Shown: one piece after another, positions 5,686-9,488 of the stretch
How the letters are laid out: every line of letters starts with the position of its first letter
Position numbering within the stretch: the stretch's first letter is position 1
Assembly (NCBI GenBank): GCA_030840615.1
Contig: JAVEEE010000229.1
Span: 1-9,488, forward strand
Direction of reading: 5' to 3'
DNA from: Frankiaceae bacterium
Lineage (GTDB): Bacteria; Actinomycetota; Actinomycetes; JAFAQI01
DNA length: 9,488 nucleotides
Translations under genes and position numbers: made by a program
The notes under the pieces: generated by a model
Databases searched by the model: none
The model's input: the letters and a program-made list of their open reading frames with translations, nothing else
Told to the model about the DNA's origin: nothing

Positions 5686-6999
5686 ATGCCGAACGCAGCC
5701 GCGGTCACCGTCGGCATCGACATCGGTACGACGTCGGTCAAGGCGGTCGCCGTCGACGGTCAGGGTCAGGTGGTCGCGCGCACGCGGGTCGCGCATCAGC
5801 TGGAGGCCTCGGCGGACCGGTTGCGTCATGACGCCGACAAGGCGTGGCGTCGTGGGCCACGCCGCGCGCTCGCCGCGCTCGGCGATGTTCAGCCGCGTGC
5901 GGTCAGCGTCACCGGGATGGTGCCGTCGATGACCGCGGTCGACCGGCGCGGCCGGCCGCTCACGGCGGGCCTGCTCTATGGCGACGCGGCCGGTCGACGG
6001 GCCGAGCGCGGCGGCTTGCCCGACCTCGTCGGGGACGCACAGGAGTTCCTACGGGCGCTCGCTCGCGAGGTGCCGGACGCGGCGGGCTACTGGTCGGCGC
6101 AAACGACGGCGACGGTTGCTCTCGGAGGACCGCCCGTGATCGCTGCCGATGTCGCGCAGGTCCTGTGGCCGCTCGTGCAGGGCGGTCAGTGGGACCAGGC
6201 GACGCTCGACGACTGCAAGGCTGCCGCGGAGCAGGTGCCGCAGATCGTGGCCAACCGCACGCCGGTCGCCGACGTCGGCGGCACGCTCCTTGACGGCGGC
6301 GCGATCGACGTCATGTGCGAGCGACTGGCATCTGGGGTTGCGGATGAAGGCGACGTGCTTGTCATCTGCGGAAGCACGCTCGTCGTGATGGCCCGGTTAC
6401 GTCCGGGCGCCACGACACCGCCGTCGATCCTGGCCTACCCGGATGCCGGTGGCGCGATGACGGCGACGGCCGCCAGCAACGCCGGCGGCTTGTTTCTCAA
6501 CTGGGTCGACCGCACAGTGGCGAAGCCGCGGGGCGCGCTCGATCCCGAGCAGGTGCCGGTCTGGGTGCCTTACATCCGCGGCGAGCGCACCCCGTGGAAC
6601 GACCCGCAGCGTCGGGCCGCGATGTCCGACATCCACCTCGGCCACGACGCCGCTGCAGTTCGTCGCGCGGCTCACGAGGCCACCGGCTTCGTCACGCGGC
6701 ATCTGCTGGAGCTCATGGACGTCTCGCCGCGCCGCATCGTCGCCGTCGGCGGTGGCACGCAGGTCGACGGGTGGATGCAGGCGTTAGCCGACTGCGTGTC
6801 GGCGCCGGTCGACGCGGCGACCGAACCGGACACGGCTGCTATCGGCGCAGCGTTCCTGGCCCGGATGACCGCCGGGCTCGAAACCGACCTGTCCGACGCC
6901 GCCCGCTGGGCGCGACCGACCCGAAGGTTCGAGCCAGAACCCGACTGGGCCGCCGCGGTCAACCACCGCTACGGCCGTTTCCGCGAGCTCGTCGGCTAG
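5686..6999 (+). CDS. FGGY-family carbohydrate kinase
   Basis: A 437-residue sugar kinase, starting at ATG two bases after the aldolase stop and without its own clear Shine-Dalgarno site. The N-terminal ATPase fold begins VGIDIGTTSVKA (residues 9-20, Asp12 and Thr15-Thr16 in the phosphate loop). VSVTGMVPSM and VDRRGRPL...YGDAAGRRAE follow, as in xylulokinases. GGAID places Asp208 as the likely catalytic base, and CGSTL matches the family's G-T-S stretch. GERTPWNDPQRRA and the adenosine motif VGGGTQVDGW (Gly355-Gly357) complete the C-terminal domain, with an intact TAAIGAAF. It is about 50 residues shorter than typical xylulokinases (around 480-500), the loss falling in the middle between residues 120 and 205. 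In this operon it should phosphorylate a ketose for the neighbouring aldolase; a ribulo-, xylulo-, erythrulo- or deoxyketose is possible. Confidence 0.9.
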   Translation: MPNAAAVTVGIDIGTTSVKAVAVDGQGQVVARTRVAHQLEASADRLRHDADKAWRRGPRRALAALGDVQPRAVSVTGMVPSMTAVDRRGRPLTAGLLYGDAAGRRAERGGLPDLVGDAQEFLRALAREVPDAAGYWSAQTTATVALGGPPVIAADVAQVLWPLVQGGQWDQATLDDCKAAAEQVPQIVANRTPVADVGGTLLDGGAIDVMCERLASGVADEGDVLVICGSTLVVMARLRPGATTPPSILAYPDAGGAMTATAASNAGGLFLNWVDRTVAKPRGALDPEQVPVWVPYIRGERTPWNDPQRRAAMSDIHLGHDAAAVRRAAHEATGFVTRHLLELMDVSPRRIVAVGGGTQVDGWMQALADCVSAPVDAATEPDTAAIGAAFLARMTAGLETDLSDAARWARPTRRFEPEPDWAAAVNHRYGRFRELVG

Positions 7000-7233
7000 C
7001 CGTTCCGCCAGGACACAGCAGGTCAGCCCTGATTGCATTGACGCCTCCATATCGATGGAGACCGCCCACCTCGCTGGGCACGAGCGCTGCGACGCGCGGG
7101 CTCGATGGCAAGCCCTGCATAACAGCTACCAAGGCCTCGCCTCCAGCCTGACCTAGCACGAACCGAACCGCCTAGTAGCGTCGGTTCCCGGCGTGTAGCG
7201 GCACTTCTTCGACGCTTCCGCGGAAACGCTTCT

Positions 7234-7303
7234 GGCCGAACTTTGGCCTCAGAAACGGACACACGAGCGTGTGATGTCCGAGTCGGAGGCCAAAGTTCGC
7301 GCC
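7234..7303. terminator. Long ordered hairpin, candidate terminator or structured RNA
   Basis: The arms CGAACTTTGGCCTC (7237-7250) and GAGGCCAAAGTTCG (7286-7299) pair perfectly over 14 bp. GGC/GCC (7234-7236 with 7301-7303) adds three pairs past one bulged C. Inside, after a symmetric five-by-five internal loop, CGGACA (7256-7261) pairs with TGTCCG (7275-7280), and CACG/CGTG (7262-7265 with 7268-7271) closes a tiny AG loop. No U tract follows on either strand, which is common for actinobacterial terminators. It lies 235 bases past the kinase stop, further than usual for a terminator, so a regulatory RNA or small mobile repeat is also possible. Confidence 0.5.
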
Positions 7304-7325
7304 GGCCGCGGCAGAGGGTAACGCC

Positions 7326-7332
7326 GGGAGGG
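7326..7332 (+). promoter_or_regulatory. Strong Shine-Dalgarno sequence before a short ORF
   Basis: GGGAGGG is five bases before GTG 7338. It does not serve the membrane-protein gene at 7388, which is too far away, so it points to translation of the short frame 7338-7409. Confidence 0.4.
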
Positions 7333-7337
7333 TGCCG

Positions 7338-7409
7338 GTGAGCGACACTTACAACGCGAGTCCTTGGGATGTCCTACGCTCCCACGCGTGGCCGATCAGC
7401 CGACATTAG
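7338..7409 (+). CDS. Possible 23-residue leader peptide overlapping the next gene
   Basis: The frame runs from GTG 7338 to TAG 7407-7409, coding for MSDTYNASPWDVLRSHAWP and four further residues (ISRH). The only direct support is the well-placed GGGAGGG upstream. It overlaps the first 22 bases of the membrane-protein gene in another frame, so its translation could affect that gene. It could also be the remnant of a lost gene's start, or chance. I recognise no family. Confidence 0.25.
   Translation: MSDTYNASPWDVLRSHAWPISRH
7375..7380 (+). promoter_or_regulatory. Putative -10 box (TACGCT) for a leaderless transcript
   Basis: TACGCT fits the actinobacterial -10 pattern TAnnnT and is seven bases before GTG 7388. 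Transcription would then start at or near the start codon, giving a leaderless mRNA. No clear -35 box is seen. Confidence 0.45.
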
Positions 7410-7735
7410 CGGCGCCGCCCAATCCCTACGGCGCGGTTCAGCGGGTCGTGGCGATCGCGGCGACCGTGGGCATCGCCGCCGCCATCGTCGCACTCATCGA
7501 TGGCATCGTTCTGATGGTCAAGCGCAAAGTGACCGAATGTCCTGACGGCCACTTCTTCCCAGAAGGCACCAAGAACTTTGACTGCTATGCGCATCCGCGG
7601 CTCGCGGAAGGCCTCGCTATCTCGGCGCTCGCAGTGACCCTTGCGGCCTTGCTGCTCATCGCAGCGCTTGCGTCCTTAGCTGCGCTCAAACCTCGCGGCG
7701 AGACCTCAGCAGCTGATCCAGTGCGACCGGTGTAG
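7388..7735 (+). CDS. Small two-helix membrane protein, conserved hypothetical
   Basis: A 115-residue protein, start taken as GTG 7388 because of the TACGCT box seven bases upstream; an in-frame TTG at 7364 would add eight residues. Two hydrophobic helices (about residues 18-44 and 73-99) flank a 28-residue loop rich in charged and aromatic residues with Cys51 and Cys66 (ECPDGHFFPEGTKNFDCY). The N-terminus is Pro/Ala-rich (PTLAAPPNPYG) and the C-terminus is short and polar. The loop style resembles a family of small actinobacterial membrane proteins I have seen without a known function. If the N-terminus is inside, the two cysteines would lie outside and could form a disulfide. It appears independently transcribed and unrelated to the catabolic operon. 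Confidence 0.75.
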   Translation: MADQPTLAAPPNPYGAVQRVVAIAATVGIAAAIVALIDGIVLMVKRKVTECPDGHFFPEGTKNFDCYAHPRLAEGLAISALAVTLAALLLIAALASLAALKPRGETSAADPVRPV

Positions 7736-7771
7736 CGGCACCTTCACGGCACGAACGCCCGCCTGTGGGAG

Positions 7772-7777
7772 TAAGTT
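7772..7777 (+). promoter_or_regulatory. Putative -10 box (TAAGTT) for a leaderless transcript
   Basis: TAAGTT is six bases before GTG 7784 and fits TAnnnT. It chooses that GTG as the start of the following small gene. Confidence 0.4.
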
Positions 7778-7783
7778 TCGAAT

Positions 7784-8002
7784 GTGGGTCTCGGTCTGGT
7801 GATCGCCGCCATCGGCCTGGTCATGTTGGCGTGGCCGCGCCCCTTCCTCGGGCTCGCGGGCCTGTACCGAAGCGGGTCCGTCTTGAGCCTCGGCGCTCGC
7901 GTCCGCGCACGGTCGCTCGGCGTGACCGCGATGCGCACGACGAGGACGCTCGGTTTGGTTCTACTTCTAGGTGGCCTTTTCCTCGTTCTCGCCATGTCGT
8001 AG
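7784..8002 (+). CDS. Small membrane protein, hypothetical, 72 residues
   Basis: The frame runs from GTG 7784 to TAG 8000-8002. It encodes two hydrophobic segments, residues about 1-28 (GLGLVIAAIGLVMLAW and FLGLAGL) and 53-71 (TLGLVLLLGGLFLVLAM). They flank a basic middle with several arginines (RVRARSLGVTAMRTTR), consistent with an inside-facing loop. Codons mostly end in G or C, though the last third uses more T-ending codons. A TAAGTT box six bases upstream supports the start. An overlapping frame at 7765-8031 is Arg-rich with no hydrophobic pattern and is rejected. No family is recognised. Confidence 0.55.
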   Translation: MGLGLVIAAIGLVMLAWPRPFLGLAGLYRSGSVLSLGARVRARSLGVTAMRTTRTLGLVLLLGGLFLVLAMS

Positions 8003-8077
8003 GGCGGCACATCCTTGTCGTGCCTGGATGAAGACGTCGGAGCGGGCGTCACACATGGCAGGTTGTTCCCTGACTCG

Positions 8078-8083
8078 TAGGCT
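8078..8083 (+). promoter_or_regulatory. Putative -10 box (TAGGCT) for a leaderless transcript
   Basis: TAGGCT is six bases before GTG 8090, the first possible start of the thioesterase gene, and no Shine-Dalgarno site precedes it. A leaderless start is likely. Confidence 0.5.
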
Positions 8084-8089
8084 GCTGGC

Positions 8090-8563
8090 GTGACGGATGT
8101 GACAAGCGCGATCCAGGCATGGCGCCAGCGCGAGCCTGGCCGGTTGATCGGCAAGGGGCATCCCGCCGGCGACTTCCTTGAGGCTTACGCCTGGGATCTG
8201 CTCGAAGAACGCCCGGGCTATCTCAAGGTCCGGGCGCAGCTGCCGGAACAGGTGCGCAACCCACGCGGACAGCTGTTCGGCGGGTTCACTCCGACCTACG
8301 TCGACATGATCGCGCTGATGACGGCGAAGGCGGGGACACCGCCGGAAGAGCGCTACGCGAGTTGGCTCGCAACGACCAACATGCGCGTCGACTACTTCGA
8401 ACCGATCGTAGGCCCGACATTCGTGGTCGAGAGCGAATTGGAAAAGCGCCGCGGCCGGACGTTTTTCGTCGTGACGCGGTTCTGGCAGGAGGACACACTC
8501 GCCGCATACGCCGTGACCACGATGCGCGAAATGCCGGTCGATCGGAAGCTCGGCGACGCGTGA
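8090..8563 (+). CDS. PaaI-like hotdog-fold acyl-CoA thioesterase
   Basis: A 157-residue single-hotdog protein, matching the usual 140-160 residues. After an N-terminal helix region, the core carries N57-PRG-QLFGGF...Y-V-D72, which corresponds to the PaaI/YbgC-like pattern N-x2-G-x2-HGG-x6-D. Here Phe63 replaces the histidine of the HGG motif. TNMRVDYFEPIVGPTFVVESEL (around 100-121) forms the next strands, followed by the strands FFVVTRFWQ and LAAYAVTTMR. Asn57 and Asp72 suggest it can still hydrolyse acyl-CoA thioesters, but the His loss makes the substrate or activity uncertain. It starts at GTG 8090 behind a TAGGCT box, apparently as a single gene, and is followed by a convergent gene. Confidence 0.85.
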   Translation: MTDVTSAIQAWRQREPGRLIGKGHPAGDFLEAYAWDLLEERPGYLKVRAQLPEQVRNPRGQLFGGFTPTYVDMIALMTAKAGTPPEERYASWLATTNMRVDYFEPIVGPTFVVESELEKRRGRTFFVVTRFWQEDTLAAYAVTTMREMPVDRKLGDA

Positions 8564-8582
8564 CGCTCGGGACAACGGCACC

Positions 8583-8603
8583 ACTCCCGCGTCAGGAGTC
8601 GGG
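8583..8603. terminator. Weak candidate bidirectional terminator
   Basis: ACTCC (8583-8587) and GGAGT (8595-8599) can pair around a seven-base loop; CCCG/CGGG (8586-8589 with 8600-8603) is a competing pairing. It lies in the 66-base gap between two convergent stops (8563 and 8630), where a shared terminator is expected. No T tract is present. Confidence 0.25.
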
Positions 8604-8629
8604 ATTACTCGACGGGCGCTGAACGGCAC

Positions 8630-8884
8630 CTACTGCGCGTCTGGACCGCGCTGTCTGTAGACCTCGTCGCGCATGCGTTCGTGGCGGGCCTGCGTCTGCG
8701 CCGCGAACTTCGGCCACTTCTTCTCGGCTCTGCGACGCATGCGCGGGCTCAACCCCGAGAAGTCCGGTGGCTCCGGCGTTGGCAGCGGACTGCCCGGTGG
8801 ATAGTCCGCGAGGTTGTATCGAAGGGATAGCTGCGTCGAACCCGTGGAGACGGTCCGCTTCCCGAGGCTGAGCCACTTCCGCAT
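8630..8884 (-). CDS. Small basic hypothetical protein, 84 residues
   Basis: ATG at 8884-8882, stop TAG at 8632-8630. TACATT lies six bases upstream of the ATG, so a leaderless transcript is likely. The N-terminal half is MRKWLSLGKRTVSTGSTQLS and a Pro-rich stretch (ADYPPGSPLPTPEPPDFSGLS). The C-terminal half is strongly charged and likely helical (PRMRRRAEKKWPKFAAQTQA, then RHERMRDEVYRQRG). The basic helix could bind nucleic acid or another protein, but there is no recognisable domain. It converges on the thioesterase gene. A competing frame on the same strand (8592-8876) has no upstream signal and is rejected. Confidence 0.55.
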   Translation of the reverse strand: MRKWLSLGKRTVSTGSTQLSLRYNLADYPPGSPLPTPEPPDFSGLSPRMRRRAEKKWPKFAAQTQARHERMRDEVYRQRGPDAQ

Positions 8885-8890
8885 GCCCGA

Positions 8891-8896
8891 AATGTA
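8891..8896 (-). promoter_or_regulatory. Putative -10 box (TACATT) for a leaderless transcript
   Basis: Read on the minus strand, TACATT is six bases before the ATG at 8884. This is the best TAnnnT match among the small genes. Confidence 0.45.
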
Positions 8897-8973
8897 CGGC
8901 CGCCGTTGATGAGGTTCAACCGAGCGCAGGAGATCGGCACTTCACCGGCGGAGTCGTGACCGGTGCCAGCACG

Positions 8974-9300
8974 TCACACGGCACGCCCTGTTCCATTGGC
9001 GGCCCGACCACCGCGCGGAGCAACACTCATCGCGGCGGTCACCGTGTCACCCTCGGCGACCTGCTCCTGCACGCGCACGCCCTTCTTCATCGGCAGCACG
9101 TAACCGCCGTCGCGCGGCAGCAGTGAGGTCTCCCACTGGGTGCCGCCGATCCGAACGGATACAGGGATCGCTCCCCAGCCATAGGACGCCTCCGCCGCTT
9201 CGGCGCGGACGTAGTCACACACGTCTTCCGGCAGCGCCAACCAGTAGAACGGCGCCGGGCCGCGCCATTCGAACAGCTCCGCGGTGAAAGACGTGTCCAC
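8974..9300 (-). CDS. DUF1905 domain protein
   Basis: A 108-residue protein from GTG 9300-9298 to TGA 8976-8974. It covers one DUF1905 domain: FTAELFEWRGPAPFYWLALP, then VSVRIGGTQWETSLLP (the family's IGG...TSL strand), DGGYVLPMKKGVR and EGDTVTAAMSV (the GD-x-V ending). Members form a small beta-barrel-like fold and often occur alone or fused to a YdeI/OmpD-associated-like domain; the biochemical role is unknown. Here no partner domain is fused. The C-terminal 15 residues (GGRAANGTGRAV) are low complexity. TAGCGT sits eight bases upstream of the GTG, so a leaderless start is possible. Confidence 0.8.
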   Translation of the reverse strand: MDTSFTAELFEWRGPAPFYWLALPEDVCDYVRAEAAEASYGWGAIPVSVRIGGTQWETSLLPRDGGYVLPMKKGVRVQEQVAEGDTVTAAMSVAPRGGRAANGTGRAV

Positions 9301-9308
9301 GCCAGAGA

Positions 9309-9314
9309 ACGCTA
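9309..9314 (-). promoter_or_regulatory. Possible -10 box (TAGCGT) of the DUF1905 gene
   Basis: On the minus strand TAGCGT is eight bases before the GTG at 9300. The gap is slightly longer than in the neighbours. Confidence 0.3.
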
Positions 9315-9416
9315 GTGCTGCGAGAGCCGGTTCACGTCACAGAGCGGCACGTATGCGCTTCCGACGTCTTTGAGCCGTAGCAGGTGGCGTGCCTTCGTCG
9401 AAGTGCTCCAAAGGCC

Positions 9417-9430
9417 GCTCAGATCTGAGC
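9417..9430. repeat. Perfect 14-bp palindrome GCTCAGATCTGAGC
   Basis: The sequence equals its own reverse complement over 14 bases and overlaps the stop codon of the truncated gene. With no loop it would be a poor terminator; a protein-binding site or chance are the alternatives. Confidence 0.35.
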
Positions 9431-9488
9431 CACAACCTCCCGCACTTCGGCATCGCGAAACTTGGCGCCTGGAGGCTGCGGGGCGTTT
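9419..9488 (-). CDS. C-terminal end of a further minus-strand gene, truncated by window edge
   Basis: A minus-strand frame enters from the right edge and ends at TGA 9421-9419. It reads NAPQPPGAKFRDAEVREVVA then QI. The G/C-ending codons and the plausible amphipathic ending look like a genuine C-terminus, unlike the alternative frame there, which is rich in Cys, Ser and Arg. Only 22 residues are visible, so no family can be given. Its stop lies inside a 14-bp palindrome (9417-9430). Confidence 0.4.
   Translation of the reverse strand, partial: NAPQPPGAKFRDAEVREVVAQI

Larger units (their letters stand above)
7000..7387. other. Intergenic region without a convincing long gene
   Basis: This 388-base stretch follows the kinase. 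It holds a 6-bp hairpin CTCCAT-ATCG-ATGGAG (7045-7060), a 6-bp inverted repeat GAACCG/CGGTTC (7165-7170 and 7182-7187), a 10-bp palindrome TTCCGCGGAA (7216-7225), the long hairpin at 7234-7303 and a short ORF at 7338-7409. A 33-codon frame from ATG 7055 to TAG 7156 is open but has no ribosome site and resembles nothing I recognise. The region probably contains the operon terminator. Confidence 0.6.

Noticed and set aside
7055..7156. 33-codon frame METAHLAGHERCDARARW and following residues
   Set aside because: No ribosome site or leaderless box, and its start lies in a small hairpin; possibly a gene remnant, but it cannot be supported.
7193..9350. Integron-like gene cassette array with CGGCAC as recombination core
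   Set aside because: No attC-like paired arms, no integrase gene, and genes lie on both strands with their own promoters.
9313..9488. Alternative open minus-strand frame ending with VNRLSQH near 9313
   Set aside because: Rich in Cys, Ser and Arg, and it overlaps the more natural C-terminus ending at 9419; weaker codon pattern.

Overview
The window is high-GC DNA with strongly G/C-ending codons. Genes are tightly packed and translationally coupled, GTG starts are frequent, and in the last quarter a TAnnnT box often sits 6-8 bases before the start codon. That combination points to an actinobacterium, probably a soil or environmental relative of the Mycobacteriales, Frankiales or Propionibacteriales. 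No phage, transposon, CRISPR array, tRNA or rRNA is visible.

Bases 1-7000 look like one catabolic or redox locus. A short-chain dehydrogenase (SDR, minus strand, running off the left edge) diverges from a two-gene unit. That unit encodes a gluconate 2-dehydrogenase subunit 3-like small subunit, with a possible Tat signal, and a GMC-family FAD oxidoreductase with a ferredoxin-like cysteine cluster. A zinc-dependent medium-chain alcohol dehydrogenase lies tail to tail with the GMC gene, and their stop codons overlap. This dehydrogenase in turn diverges from a coupled operon of a second SDR, a class II (AraD/FucA-type) aldolase and a compact FGGY carbohydrate kinase. By family logic, dehydrogenases would oxidise a sugar or polyol to a ketose, the kinase would phosphorylate it, and the aldolase would split the ketose phosphate into a triose phosphate (for example DHAP) and an aldehyde. 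No transporter, isomerase or regulator lies inside the window, so the substrate cannot be named. Both divergent intergenic regions carry an AT-rich segment with the same TCTTCTA heptamer, a possible shared operator.

Bases 7000-7387 hold no convincing long gene. They contain several inverted repeats, including a long and highly ordered hairpin at 7234-7303, followed by a short ORF with a strong Shine-Dalgarno sequence.

Bases 7388-9488 carry small, mostly uncharacterised genes: two small membrane proteins, a PaaI-like hotdog thioesterase, a small basic protein, a DUF1905 protein and the tail of one more minus-strand gene. They appear to be independently transcribed, several probably as leaderless mRNAs. 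Repeated CGGCAC words lie in the gaps, often directly after stop codons.
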